A stretch of 64,000 nucleotides of DNA from Rhodococcus rhodnii (lineage in GTDB: Bacteria; Actinomycetota; Actinomycetes; Mycobacteriales; Pseudonocardiaceae): the NCBI GenBank assembly GCA_000720375.1, contig JOAA01000019.1, forward strand, positions 124,001 to 188,000, read 5' to 3'. A program made the translations under genes and the position numbers. Under the pieces are notes generated by a model. That model was not told the origin of the DNA. It was given only the letters and a program-made list of their open reading frames with translations, and ran no database searches. Of this stretch, positions 19,105 to 27,767 are shown piece after piece (the stretch's first letter is position 1; each line of letters starts with the position of its first letter).

Positions 19105-19965
19105 ATGACCCAGCCTGAACGCCGGTACGTGATCACCTTCGGCTGCCCGGACCGGACCGGTATCGTCGCGCGGATCTCCCAGTTCCTCGCGCACGCCGGC
19201 GGCTGGATCGTCGAGGCGGCGTACCACACCGACCAGGACACCGGGTGGTTCTTCACCCGCCAGGAAGTGCTGGCCGACTCCCTGCCCTTCGGCATGGACG
19301 CGCTGCGGGCGCAGTTCGCGGAGGTCGCCTCGGAACTCGGTGGCGAATGGACGGTGACGGACACCGGCGAGCGCCGCCGAGTCGTGATCCTGGTGTCGAA
19401 GGAAGCACACTGCCTGTACGACCTGCTGGGCCGGGTGGCCTCGGGCGAGCTGGACGTCGACATCCCCGCGGTGATCGGCAACCACGCCGCACTGGCGGGG
19501 ATCACGCAGGCGCACGGGATTCCGTTCCACCACGTGGAGTTCCCGCGTGATGGGAAGGAAGCGGCTTTCGAGCAGGTTCGTTCCCTGGTGGCCGCGCATG
19601 ATCCGCACGCGATCGTGCTCGCGAGGTTCATGCAGATCCTGCCGTTGGAGCTGTGCGCGGAGTGGGCCGGGCGCGCGCTGAACATCCACCACAGCTTCCT
19701 GCCGTCGTTCGTCGGCGCGAAGCCGTACCACCAGGCGCACCAACGAGGGGTGAAACTCGTTGGTGCGACGTGCCATTACGTCACGGCGGAGCTGGACGCC
19801 GGCCCGATCGTGGAACAGGACGTGATCCGCGTCGGGCACGCCGACAGCATCCCGGACATGGTCCGCAAGGGCCGTGACATCGAGAAGGTCGTGCTGGCCC
19901 GTGGCCTGCGCTGGCACCTGGAGAACCGAGTCCTGGTGCACGGCAACAAAACCGTGGTGTTCTAG
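19105..19965 (+). CDS. purU: Formyltetrahydrofolate deformylase PurU
   Basis: The 286-aa enzyme hydrolyses 10-formyl-THF to formate and THF, balancing one-carbon pools. An N-terminal ACT domain (~8-85, FGCPDRTGIVARISQFL) is followed by a formyltransferase domain with catalytic N193, H195 and D231 (ALNIHHSFLPSF, AELDAGPIVEQ). The length is usual. Its TAG stop shares a CTAG palindrome with the stop of the convergent ricin-like gene, so the two genes overlap by 4 bp. Confidence 0.95.
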   Translation: MTQPERRYVITFGCPDRTGIVARISQFLAHAGGWIVEAAYHTDQDTGWFFTRQEVLADSLPFGMDALRAQFAEVASELGGEWTVTDTGERRRVVILVSKEAHCLYDLLGRVASGELDVDIPAVIGNHAALAGITQAHGIPFHHVEFPRDGKEAAFEQVRSLVAAHDPHAIVLARFMQILPLELCAEWAGRALNIHHSFLPSFVGAKPYHQAHQRGVKLVGATCHYVTAELDAGPIVEQDVIRVGHADSIPDMVRKGRDIEKVVLARGLRWHLENRVLVHGNKTVVF

Positions 19966-20444
19966 CCGATCAGCGAGGCCGTCCACAATGTCCTGGTGTC
20001 GGCCGTGTCGCAGACTCCACCGAGCAGTCCTTGGTCCTCGACCGTGGCACGCAGACACCGGCCACCGAACTCGCGGGTCTTCCAGTGCCACGCCGTCCCG
20101 ACTCGATACCGCGTCCAGTGCATCAACGTCCGTGCCGCGTCACATGGCATCAGCCTCGCCGTGTAGTAGTACTTGTCCAGCGACGAGGTGTTCTGCACGC
20201 ACTGTCCCGGGTGTTGCGACGACTCCAGCATCCAGTACCCGTTGCCCAGATTGTGGTCGGTCCACCACTGGGTGCGGTCGTAGCGGCAGGGCTTGCCGAG
20301 CGGGAGAAGGAAGCCGCCCGGCGCGCCGGCCTCCATGCACAGGTTGGTGCCCGACCGCCACTGGTGCAGTTCCGCCGCGTGCGCGGTACCCCCACTGAAC
20401 ACCAGCAAACCCGCGACAACGAGCACGCCGAACAACTTACGCAT
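19962..20444 (-). CDS. Secreted ricin-type beta-trefoil-like protein
   Basis: The 160-aa precursor has a clear Sec signal peptide (MRKLFGVLVVAGLLVFSGG, cleavage likely after THA or AHA near residue 24). The mature part of ~135 residues is rich in W and Y, with paired cysteines (NLCMEAG, KPCRYD, QCVQN, MPCD, RCLRA, VCDT). The repeating C-x2-A/Q-W pattern suggests a carbohydrate-binding beta-trefoil, but no QxW triplet is perfect. The ATG at 20444 is chosen because AGGAGG is 6 bases upstream. No enzyme domain is attached. Confidence 0.82.
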   Translation of the reverse strand: MRKLFGVLVVAGLLVFSGGTAHAAELHQWRSGTNLCMEAGAPGGFLLPLGKPCRYDRTQWWTDHNLGNGYWMLESSQHPGQCVQNTSSLDKYYYTARLMPCDAARTLMHWTRYRVGTAWHWKTREFGGRCLRATVEDQGLLGGVCDTADTRTLWTASLIG

Positions 20445-20633
20445 CGCCTGCCTCCTCATTGGACACTGGGATGCTCGGCGAAACGCTGTCCCGGATACCA
20501 GAGGAAGGTGTCCTGGCGGACCCGGGAAACAATCCCGTCGTCCACAGGCCCCCGGGAGGCGGTCCGAACTGTCGGCCCCTCGGAGTGACTTGGGTGTCCG
20601 GGGGCGCCGCGAACGAAATGTCGTACCCCTGTG

Positions 20634-21632
20634 CTAAAGGGATACGATCATCTTTCCGGTGTTCTTTCCTGCCAACATGTCCATGAAGGCTTCGGGCGCG
20701 TTCTCGATGCCTTCGACGACCGTCTCGGCGTACTTCAGCTGACCTGTCCGGACCCATTCCCCGGCCTCGGCGACGAAGTCACGCATCCGGTCGTAGTGGT
20801 CGGAGACGATGTACCCCTGCAACCGCAGCCGCCATCCGACGATCTTGCCAAGGTTGCGCGGTCCCGGCGCCGCTGAAGTCGAGTTGTACTGGGAGATCGC
20901 GCCGCACAGGGCGGCTCGGCCGTATCGGTTCATCGCGCCGATCGCGGCTTCCAGGTGATCGCCGCCGACGTTGTCGAAGTACAGGTCGATGCCGTCCGGC
21001 GCGGCCGCGCGCAACTGCTCGGCGACGGGCCCGTCCCTGTAGTTGAAGGCCTCGTCGAAGCCGAGTTCTTCCTTGAGGTACCGGACTTTCTCCGCTGAAC
21101 CGGCCGAGCCGATCACCCGAGCCGCGCCGCGCAGCCGGGCGATCTGACCAGCGGCCGAACCGACCGCACCAGCCGCACCCGAAACGAAAACGTGGTCACC
21201 GGGTTTCAACGAAGCAATGTCGACCACGCCAACGTAAGCGGTCAGCCCCGTCATGCCAAGGATGCCGACATACGCACTCAGTGGCGCGACGGAAGGGTCG
21301 ACCTTGCGCACCTCGGCAGCGTTCACCACGGCGTACTCGCGCCAACCCAAGTTGTGCAGAACGAAATCACCGGCCACAAGATTGTCTACTGTGGACGTCA
21401 CGACCGAACCGACGGCACCGCCCCACATGACCTCGCCGACGCGGTAAGGCTCCGCGTAGGACTCCGCGTCGTTCATCCGGCCACGCATGTACGGATCTAC
21501 GCTGAGCACAACGTTGCGCACGAGCACCTGGCCCGGACCCGGTTCGGGCACGGAGACCGAGGCGAGCTCGAAGTCCGACTGCTTTGGTTCACCCACCGGC
21601 CGGGCGGCCAGCCGGATCTCACGTCCGATCAC
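20634..21632 (-). CDS. NADP-dependent oxidoreductase, zinc-free MDR family
   Basis: The 332-aa protein resembles the leukotriene-B4 12-hydroxydehydrogenase/CurA branch of the medium-chain reductases. It has PGPGQVLVRNVVLSVDPYMRGRM at the N terminus, an NADP loop in VSGAAGAVGSAAGQIAR, and no zinc-ligand cysteines. It likely reduces an alpha,beta-unsaturated carbonyl. The GTG start overlaps the upstream FAH-family stop (GTGA), so the two are coupled and may act on one catabolic pathway. Confidence 0.92.
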   Translation of the reverse strand: MIGREIRLAARPVGEPKQSDFELASVSVPEPGPGQVLVRNVVLSVDPYMRGRMNDAESYAEPYRVGEVMWGGAVGSVVTSTVDNLVAGDFVLHNLGWREYAVVNAAEVRKVDPSVAPLSAYVGILGMTGLTAYVGVVDIASLKPGDHVFVSGAAGAVGSAAGQIARLRGAARVIGSAGSAEKVRYLKEELGFDEAFNYRDGPVAEQLRAAAPDGIDLYFDNVGGDHLEAAIGAMNRYGRAALCGAISQYNSTSAAPGPRNLGKIVGWRLRLQGYIVSDHYDRMRDFVAEAGEWVRTGQLKYAETVVEGIENAPEAFMDMLAGKNTGKMIVSL

Positions 21633-22510
21633 GACTCCACGCTATCCAGCCACTCCCGCGTGCGCAGCACGGTGTTGGTCAGGCTGCCCACGTTCGCGAT
21701 CCTGATCTCCACGGTATCGCCCGGTTTGAGGTCGAAATCCAGATCCGGCACGATCCCGGTGCCCGTCGACAGCACGACACCGTCCGGGAATCGCAGAAAA
21801 GACGTCAAATACGGCACAAGCCCCTCGGCCGGGCGGTGGAAGGACGCGGTCGACGTGTGTCCCTCGAACACGATCTCGCCCGCGCGATGCACCCACATCC
21901 CGATGTCCAGGGCCGCGATGCCGGTCAGCCAGGCGGGCACGATTCCCGCCGACACCGAGCAACTGCCCGCGTAGATCTTGGCCTGCGGCAGGTACAGCGG
22001 GTTGTCGCCCTCGATCGACCGCGAGCTCATGTCGTTGACCACGACATATCCGGCGATTTCACCGAACGCGTTGATCACGAGGCCGAGCTCCGGTTCGGGC
22101 ACGTTGATCATGGAGTCCTCACGCACCGAGATCGGCTCGCCGTCGGTCACCACCCGCCAAGCCGGCGCCTTGAAGAACAGTTCCGGGCGTTCGGCCTGGT
22201 AGATACGGTCATACACGGTCGGCTCGGTGGTCTCCTCGACCCGCGCGTCACGAGACCGCTCGTAGGTCACGCCCGCGGCCCAGACCTCCATCAAACCGTC
22301 CAGCGGGGCGAGCATCCGGACACTGTCGGCTGGGATCTCCGAGCTCGCCAGCGCCACCATCTCGCGCATGTCGTCGACCCGGACCCGCAGCAGATCCGCG
22401 ATCCGCCACTCACCCGGCAGCCGTCTGACGACCTCGCCCTCGTTCAGTCCAATGTGGACGATACCGGTCGAATCGGCGAACCTGACCACGCGGGCGCGAA
22501 TGTTCTCCAC
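21629..22510 (-). CDS. Fumarylacetoacetate hydrolase family protein
   Basis: The 293-aa protein has the FAH C-terminal catalytic fold. Metal ligands are expected at EPELGLVI and in the GYVVVNDMSSRSIEG stretch, and STGTGIVPDLDFDLKPGDTVEI is the typical C-terminal loop. Family members cleave C-C bonds of acyl-pyruvates or hydrate/decarboxylate 2-oxo acids. The specific substrate is unknown. It is the first gene of a coupled pair with the MDR reductase and diverges from the LOG-family gene with 92 bp between starts. Confidence 0.9.
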   Translation of the reverse strand: MENIRARVVRFADSTGIVHIGLNEGEVVRRLPGEWRIADLLRVRVDDMREMVALASSEIPADSVRMLAPLDGLMEVWAAGVTYERSRDARVEETTEPTVYDRIYQAERPELFFKAPAWRVVTDGEPISVREDSMINVPEPELGLVINAFGEIAGYVVVNDMSSRSIEGDNPLYLPQAKIYAGSCSVSAGIVPAWLTGIAALDIGMWVHRAGEIVFEGHTSTASFHRPAEGLVPYLTSFLRFPDGVVLSTGTGIVPDLDFDLKPGDTVEIRIANVGSLTNTVLRTREWLDSVES

Positions 22511-22602
22511 CTCGTGAGCGTAACGTGAAACTTTCCTTCCGCCCCGATCGCGAGTTCACAGAACGGGTCCATGATCCGCGAGCAGCGAAGTAAGCTGCCG
22601 CA

Positions 22603-23703
22603 ATGCGGACCGAGATCACCGACCTTGCGGCGTTGCGCGACCATCGCGCGACCGGTCATGACCTGCGCGATGTCGTGCTCGTCGGGCTGGATCTGACCGG
22701 CGAGGACGATCTGCTCCGCACCGCGATGGACGGCGCGGTGCTGCTCGGGTGCGAGCTGTCGAGCAGGACACGGCGGCAGGCTGAAGCGGCCGGGGCGTTG
22801 ATCTTCCCGAGCATCCCCGACCTGCCGTACCACGTCTACCGGACTACGCTGTACACCCCGGCCGAGCTGTTCGCCGGGTTCGACCCGGCCCGCCCGGAGT
22901 CCTATGCGGACACTCCGGACGCACGGATCTACCAGCACAGCAAGGAACAGGGCCGGACACCGGACCCCTTGCATGCCTTGGCCGAGCGGCTGCACGACCA
23001 CTCCATCACCTCCGCGCTCGGCGAAACCCTGGCGGCGCACCGGAATCCTGCCGTCGCGGTGATGGGCGGGCACGCGCTGACCCGTGACTCAGCTGGCTAC
23101 CTCGCCGCGATGCGCCTTGGCGCCGCGCTGGGTCGTGCGGGCTTCACTGTGCTGACCGGCGGCGGCCCCGGCGCCATGGAGGCGGTGCCCTACGGCGTCC
23201 GCATGCCGGACCACATCGACGAACTGCACGCCGAACTGGCCAAAGCCCCACGGTTCGGCGAGGGCGCCGCGGCGATCGGCCAGTGGCTCGCCGCTGGACT
23301 GGCCTGCGAGCTGCCCGATTCGAAGCCGCTGACCATCGGCATCCCGACCTGGTTCTACGGCCATGAACCGCCCAACCCCGCGTGCCACTGGCATGCCAAG
23401 TACTTCGCGAACTCGGTTCGTGAGGACGGTCTGCTGACCGTGGCGACGGGCGGAGTCGTGTACACGCCGGGCAGCGCGGGCACGGTCCAGGAGGTTTTCC
23501 AGGACTACACGCAGAACCACTACAAGTCGGTCGGCCCGGCCGCACCCATGGTGTTCCTGGACAAGGACTTCTGGACCACCGACGTGCCCGCCGCGCCGTT
23601 GGTCCAGCAACTGGCGCGGGGGCGGGACGCCGAACAGTGGATCCTCGTCACCGACGACGTCGACGAAGCCGTGGCTCTGCTGCGGAAGTACTCAGCGACC
23701 TAG
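22603..23703 (+). CDS. LOG family nucleotide-binding protein
   Basis: The 366-aa Rossmann-like protein carries the LOG/lysine-decarboxylase-like motifs GGGPGAMEA (near residues 184-192) and a PGGxGTxxE variant, TPGSAGTVQE. It also has an extended N-terminal ~150 residues not found in the ~190-aa cytokinin-activating LOG enzymes. Phosphoribohydrolase activity on nucleoside monophosphates is plausible; the long form is poorly characterised. The altered glycine (S for G in the second motif) is worth noting. It overlaps the convergent YbaK gene by 12 bp. Confidence 0.88.
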   Translation: MRTEITDLAALRDHRATGHDLRDVVLVGLDLTGEDDLLRTAMDGAVLLGCELSSRTRRQAEAAGALIFPSIPDLPYHVYRTTLYTPAELFAGFDPARPESYADTPDARIYQHSKEQGRTPDPLHALAERLHDHSITSALGETLAAHRNPAVAVMGGHALTRDSAGYLAAMRLGAALGRAGFTVLTGGGPGAMEAVPYGVRMPDHIDELHAELAKAPRFGEGAAAIGQWLAAGLACELPDSKPLTIGIPTWFYGHEPPNPACHWHAKYFANSVREDGLLTVATGGVVYTPGSAGTVQEVFQDYTQNHYKSVGPAAPMVFLDKDFWTTDVPAAPLVQQLARGRDAEQWILVTDDVDEAVALLRKYSAT

Positions 23704-24240
23704 GTCTTCGACCACCTCGGCGCCGGGAAGCTTCACGAGCACCTCGCCAGGGATGAGGATCTTGCTGCCGCGGATCCCGCTGCCGATCACGAGTTCCGGC
23801 GCCGCCGCGACGGCCGCGTCGATCAGCAACGGCCAGCCGTCCGGCAGTCCAAGTGGCGTGATCCCGCCGTACTCCATGCCGGTCAGCTCGACTGCGGTGT
23901 CCATCGGCGCGAACGACGCTTTGCGCACGTCCAGCCTGCGCCGGACCACACCGTTGACATCCGCGCGGGTCGTGGCGAGCACGAGGCACGCGGCGAAACG
24001 CTCCTCACCTGCACGTTTGCCTGCGACGACGACACAGTTCGCGGACGCTTCCATCGGAGAGCCGTAGGCCTCGCAGAACTGCGCGGTGTCAGCGAGTTCC
24101 GGGTCGATCTGCACGACCCCGACACGGGCGGCGTCGTTCGCGTCGAGGGCAGTAAGCGCGGTGGCGACGGGCGCGGCAAGCAGGTCGGTCCGGTCAGTGG
24201 CTTTCGCTACCTGCAACGAGCCCGCGATGGTCCAAGTCAT
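23692..24240 (-). CDS. YbaK/EbsC family protein (aminoacyl-tRNA deacylase-like)
   Basis: The 182-aa protein matches the YbaK/ProX editing-domain fold: NCVVVAGKRAG with the conserved lysine, a C-terminal GGITPLGLP loop and PELVIGSGIRGSKILIPG. Family members deacylate mischarged tRNA in trans, but activity cannot be confirmed here. The ATG start overlaps the upstream hydrolase stop (ATGA). Order DUF2516, hydrolase, YbaK is a tightly coupled three-gene operon. Confidence 0.88.
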   Translation of the reverse strand: MTWTIAGSLQVAKATDRTDLLAAPVATALTALDANDAARVGVVQIDPELADTAQFCEAYGSPMEASANCVVVAGKRAGEERFAACLVLATTRADVNGVVRRRLDVRKASFAPMDTAVELTGMEYGGITPLGLPDGWPLLIDAAVAAAPELVIGSGIRGSKILIPGEVLVKLPGAEVVEDLGR

Positions 24241-24941
24241 GCCCGCCAGGCTACTTGCAGCAGGCTGCGCAGCTGAGCGCGGTGAGTGATCAACGGCGCC
24301 GTGGAGTCGAACACTTCAAGCTGCCCCTTGGCGAACGCGGCCGCGACCTGCTCGGCGATCTCGGTCGGGTGCAGCGGGTCGCCGGTCGCGCTGATCACCA
24401 AGGTCGGCGCGGTGACCTGGCGTAGCGCTTCGCGGTCGGCGATGGGGAACTGAACAGCGAGCTCGTCGATGGCCATGGTCAGCCTGCGCATCGCCTTGGC
24501 GCGCGCTTGCACGTAGTCGCCGAGGGCGTAACCGGTCGGCAAAGTCTTGACGATCTCGTCCTCGCTGGTCTGCTTGCGCAGCACCGCTTGCACCTCGGCG
24601 GAGCGCGGCTGGTCGAGGACGGCGGGCAGCAGCAAGGCGATCCGGTCGAACCGGTCCGGGTCCTCGGCGGCGATCCTGGTCAGCACGGCCGCACCGAGCG
24701 AAACACCGATGGCTTTCTGGGCGCGCACCTCGTCGGCGATTTTCGCGACGTCCGCGGCGATGGTTTCGTAGCGCCAATAGCCTTCTGGCGCGTCTGGCTC
24801 GTCGCCGTGCGACGGCAACGTGACCACGACACGGGTTCCGGGCAGTCCGGATGCCGGAATCCGCGCTTCCCCTGGCGTGGCGCCAAGACCTGGGACGACG
24901 ATCGTGACCGGGTCACCCGATCCGTAGGCCTGCCGGCTCAC
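24237..24941 (-). CDS. Alpha/beta hydrolase
   Basis: The 234-aa protein has an alpha/beta-hydrolase core: VVPGLGATPGEARIP, the nucleophile elbow GVSLGAAV, acid in SATGDPLHPTE, and a late histidine in APLITHRAQ. The GTG start at 24941 overlaps the DUF2516 stop (GTGA); the upstream extension to 25097 is only the DUF2516 gene in another frame. The substrate is unknown. Confidence 0.85.
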   Translation of the reverse strand: MSRQAYGSGDPVTIVVPGLGATPGEARIPASGLPGTRVVVTLPSHGDEPDAPEGYWRYETIAADVAKIADEVRAQKAIGVSLGAAVLTRIAAEDPDRFDRIALLLPAVLDQPRSAEVQAVLRKQTSEDEIVKTLPTGYALGDYVQARAKAMRRLTMAIDELAVQFPIADREALRQVTAPTLVISATGDPLHPTEIAEQVAAAFAKGQLEVFDSTAPLITHRAQLRSLLQVAWRA

Positions 24942-25231
24942 CACCGGTTGCCGCGCTGGACCTCGATCAGCCTGGGCCGCACATCCACGATGTAGACCAG
25001 GACGGCGACAAGTCCGGCGATCCAGAAGATCATGGTGAAGTTGGCGAACGAGAACAGCGCCAGGGCCACCGCGCCACCGCCGGTGATGCCGAGCCATGCC
25101 GGTTTCGTCATCCGGTCGATGGCCGTGAACGCGTCCGCACGCTGGAGCAGGGCGTGCACGAACGCGAACACACCGACCGGGATCGCAGCCCAGTTGATGG
25201 CCGTCACGATGTAAAAGGCGAACGTCGGCAC
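24938..25231 (-). CDS. DUF2516 family membrane protein (Rv0476-like)
   Basis: The 97-aa protein has three hydrophobic segments (about 3-28, 44-66 and 69-84), a short basic loop (LLQRADAFTAIDRMTKPAWL) and a charged C terminus. It matches DUF2516, a small actinobacterial inner-membrane family. In M. tuberculosis Rv0476 follows hbhA (Rv0475); here the XRE/hbhA pair lies 1.3 kb to the right on the other strand. Function is unknown. Confidence 0.88.
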   Translation of the reverse strand: MPTFAFYIVTAINWAAIPVGVFAFVHALLQRADAFTAIDRMTKPAWLGITGGGAVALALFSFANFTMIFWIAGLVAVLVYIVDVRPRLIEVQRGNRW

Positions 25232-25323
25232 ATCCTCAGACTACGTTGCCGCGTGAGGCTATGACCACATGGTCAAGACTTCACAAAGTCGGACCGTTTT
25301 TCCGCTGAATGGAATTGCGCAGG

Positions 25324-26466
25324 TCAGGCCAGGGGCCAGCGATACTGGCCGGCCGGCTCGTCGAGCCAGAGTTCCTGACGTTCGCCATCGATCGAGACGC
25401 CGAACCGGGCGCGTCGCGGCTCGCCGAGGGTCCGCCACAGCTCATACGCGGTCTCGACCTCGTCCCACAACCTGCGTGGACCGGACTGCACGACGAAGTC
25501 GTTCTCGTGCCGCGCCCACGAGCCGTCCGGGTGCGTCAACAGCACGCACCGCGGCGCGCCGGCGGCATGCACGTCGGGTAATTCCAAGCCCGCGAAGAAC
25601 TCGAACGGACTCGTCGGGCTGATCACGCCGGCAGGCAACGTCGTCGACCGCGAGCTGCCCGGGGCGCCCGTCTCCGGCCACGACACCTCATGGGTTTGCG
25701 GCGCTCGCAGCGGCATGAAACGGCCGTCGTCAGCAAGCACCCTGCCTTCACCCGTCGCCCCTTCGCCCGCGGTGATGCGCAACAGCCCGGCCCCGAGCGG
25801 ACGGCTGAGCGTGGTCACCACGACGCCGCCGGGACGCGTTTGCTCGAGCCACGCCAGCGGGATCCGCGGGACCGCGCACGTGCACAGGACGCGGTCGTAG
25901 GGCGCGCCCTGCGGGTAGCCGTTGACGCCGTCCACCACCGCACAAGTCGGCCGCAGACCGCATTCGGCGAGGTGCCGTTCGGCCGGGCCGGCGAGCGACT
26001 CGTCGATGTCTATTGTGGACACCCGGTCGTCGCCGAGGCGGACGCAGAGCAGCGCCGCGTTGTATCCGGTGCCCGTCCCGACTTCGAGAACACGGTGATT
26101 CTCGTTGACCAGCAAGGCTTCCAGCATCACCGCCATGATGGTCGGCATGCTGGACGAGCAGGTCGGCGCACCGTGCACGGGGCCGTTGCTGCGCGCGGCC
26201 TGCCAGCGTGAACTGTCGCCGTCGAGCTGCGTGACGAGCACACGGTCGGCGTAGATCTGGGTCAGCCAGTCCTCGTCACCCTCCTCGACCGCCTCCCAAC
26301 GACCAGCTCGCTGCTGGAAGTAGCGCGGCAGGAAGGCGTGCCTCGGGACGGCCAGGAAGGCGTCCCGCCAGGTCGGATCGGTGAGGGTGCCGTTGCGCAC
26401 GAGCGCGCGGACAAGCCGGCTCCGCAGTCGTGCCGCGGCGCCTTCCACATCCGCTTTCACGCTCAC
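25324..26466 (-). CDS. PCMT-like methyltransferase with C-terminal extension
   Basis: The 380-aa protein has a protein-L-isoaspartate-O-methyltransferase core: FLAVPRHAFLP, SSSMPTIMAVMLEALLV and the SAM loop VLEVGTGTGYNAALL. About 150 C-terminal residues follow, ending in DEPAGQYRWPLA. Long forms like this occur both as housekeeping paralogues and beside RiPP clusters, where they methylate aspartate; no precursor peptide was recognised here. The GTG start at 26466 is chosen with GAGGG upstream; the frame continues to 26538. It diverges from the XRE gene across a palindromic site. Confidence 0.85.
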   Translation of the reverse strand: MSVKADVEGAAARLRSRLVRALVRNGTLTDPTWRDAFLAVPRHAFLPRYFQQRAGRWEAVEEGDEDWLTQIYADRVLVTQLDGDSSRWQAARSNGPVHGAPTCSSSMPTIMAVMLEALLVNENHRVLEVGTGTGYNAALLCVRLGDDRVSTIDIDESLAGPAERHLAECGLRPTCAVVDGVNGYPQGAPYDRVLCTCAVPRIPLAWLEQTRPGGVVVTTLSRPLGAGLLRITAGEGATGEGRVLADDGRFMPLRAPQTHEVSWPETGAPGSSRSTTLPAGVISPTSPFEFFAGLELPDVHAAGAPRCVLLTHPDGSWARHENDFVVQSGPRRLWDEVETAYELWRTLGEPRRARFGVSIDGERQELWLDEPAGQYRWPLA

Positions 26467-26507
26467 CGCCCTCACTGTAGCCCGATGTGACCGACCCCAC
26501 CCAGAAC

Positions 26508-26528
26508 TTGCAAGCACACCGCTTGCAA
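26508..26528. promoter_or_regulatory. Palindromic operator between PCMT-like and XRE genes
   Basis: Perfect 8-bp arms TTGCAAGC (26508-26515) and GCTTGCAA (26521-26528) surround 5 bases. The right arm doubles as a possible -35 (TTGCAA, 26523-26528), followed 17 bases later by TACCGT (26546-26551) as a possible -10 for the XRE gene. Autorepression by the XRE protein is the simplest reading. TTGC...GCAA sites are used by several actinobacterial XRE regulators. Confidence 0.6.
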
Positions 26529-26569
26529 TAGCTAGCACTCCGGCCTACCGTGGAGTATGTCGAGAGGAG

Positions 26570-27019
26570 ATGACCACGGTGACAGACGAACACCAGTCGC
26601 CGATGGACAAGGTCGCCGATCTCGGCCGGGACATCGGTGAGTACATCCGCCAGCAGCGCAGCAACGCGAAGATCTCGTTGCGCCAGCTGTCCAAGCTCGC
26701 CGGCGTGTCGAACCCGTACCTGAGCCAGATCGAGCGGGGCCTGCGCAAGCCGAGCGCGGAGATCCTGCAGCAGATCGCCAAAGGCCTGCGGATCTCGGCC
26801 GAGGCGCTGTACGTGCAGGCGGGGATTCTCGACCTGCCGACCGGCGGCCCGGTCGCCGACGCGATCAGGGCAGACCAAGAACTGAACGAGCGTCAAAAGC
26901 AAGTGCTGCTGGACGTCTACGAGTCCTTCCGCAAGGAGAACGCCGCCCAGCGATCAACAGCACTTGGGTCCACAGTGGATAAGTCCGATGTGGACAACAC
27001 GAAACCCACTGAGGAGTGA
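26570..27019 (+). CDS. XRE family transcriptional regulator (Rv0474-like)
   Basis: The 149-aa protein has a Cro/C1-type HTH at residues ~20-80 (IRQQRSNAKISLRQLSKLAG, VSNPYLSQIERGLRKPS) followed by a helical tail containing ELNERQKQVLLDVYESF. Sequence and length match mycobacterial Rv0474, which also precedes hbhA. ATG 26570 follows AGAGGAG directly; GTG 26579 has better spacing and is an alternative. The stop is followed 5 bases later by the hbhA-like start, so the two are co-transcribed. Confidence 0.93.
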   Translation: MTTVTDEHQSPMDKVADLGRDIGEYIRQQRSNAKISLRQLSKLAGVSNPYLSQIERGLRKPSAEILQQIAKGLRISAEALYVQAGILDLPTGGPVADAIRADQELNERQKQVLLDVYESFRKENAAQRSTALGSTVDKSDVDNTKPTEE

Positions 27020-27024
27020 TCGAC

Positions 27025-27687
27025 ATGACCCGTCCGAACGCTGAGGACGTGCGCAAGGCCGTCGAGCCCGTCCGCACCTCGCTGCTCGCCGCCGTGGGCG
27101 CGGGCGACCTGGTGGCCAAGACCGTGATCGAGGCCGTCGGCAAGGCCCGCTCGGGCGCTGAGACCGCCGCCGAGCAGGCCCGCGAAGCCGTGCAGAACGT
27201 CCCGTCGGACGTGAGCACGCTGCGCTCGAAGCTGGAGCCGGCCGAGCTGCGCAAGGCGATCGAGGAGTACACCGAGGCCGCGGTGAACCTGTACAAGAAG
27301 CTGGCCGAGCAGGGCGAGGAGGCCGTGGAGAAGTTCCGCGCCCAGCCGCAGGTGAAGAAGGTCGTCGACCAGCTGGAAGACGCCATCGCCCAGGCACAGG
27401 CCCGCGCCGGTGACGTCGCGACCGACGCCCGCGAACTGGCCGAGGACGTCCTCGCCAAGGTGACCCGCAAGACCCGCTCGGTCGGCGAGAAGGCCGCGCG
27501 CGACGTCAAGAAGTTCGCCGACGAGACCGCCGAGGCCGTCGAGGACCTGGGTGACGACGTCGCCCACGAGGTCCGCAGCACGACCCGCAAGGTCGCCAAC
27601 CGCACCGCCCCGGCCCGCAAGCCGGCCGCGACCCGCAGCACGACGACCACGAAGGCCAACGCCGCCAGCAAGACCACGCAGAAGTGA
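27025..27687 (+). CDS. hbhA: HbhA-like heparin-binding hemagglutinin homologue
   Basis: The 220-aa, almost wholly helical protein is rich in A, E and K, with long coiled-coil stretches (~40-190) and a basic tail rich in K, A, P and T. It resembles HbhA of M. tuberculosis (199 aa), a surface adhesin and lipid-droplet/apolar-lipid-linked protein with a lysine-rich heparin-binding C terminus. No signal peptide is seen, as in HbhA. In a soil actinomycete an adhesin role is uncertain; cytoskeletal or membrane-lipid roles are possible. GAGGAG lies 8 bases before the ATG at 27025. A strong terminator follows. Confidence 0.88.
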   Translation: MTRPNAEDVRKAVEPVRTSLLAAVGAGDLVAKTVIEAVGKARSGAETAAEQAREAVQNVPSDVSTLRSKLEPAELRKAIEEYTEAAVNLYKKLAEQGEEAVEKFRAQPQVKKVVDQLEDAIAQAQARAGDVATDARELAEDVLAKVTRKTRSVGEKAARDVKKFADETAEAVEDLGDDVAHEVRSTTRKVANRTAPARKPAATRSTTTTKANAASKTTQK

Positions 27688-27733
27688 GTCGGGCCGGGTA
27701 ATCCCGGCAAGGCACTGGAGCGTCAAAGCAGAA

Positions 27734-27767
27734 GAAAGCCCCGGCTGACCCCTCGGCCGGGGCTTTC
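27734..27767 (+). terminator. Rho-independent-type terminator of hbhA operon
   Basis: Perfect 12-bp arms GAAAGCCCCGGC (27734-27745) and GCCGGGGCTTTC (27756-27767) enclose a 10-base loop, 46 bp past the hbhA-like stop. The short T-run lies within the 3' arm. A second GGGGCTTTCGCACGTC copy follows at about 27783. Confidence 0.85.

Noticed and set aside
18370..20091. Long minus-strand open frame (573 codons) opposite the MDMPI and purU genes
   Set aside because: High-GC antisense shadow; composition is R/H-rich with no family motifs, while the plus strand carries recognisable domains.
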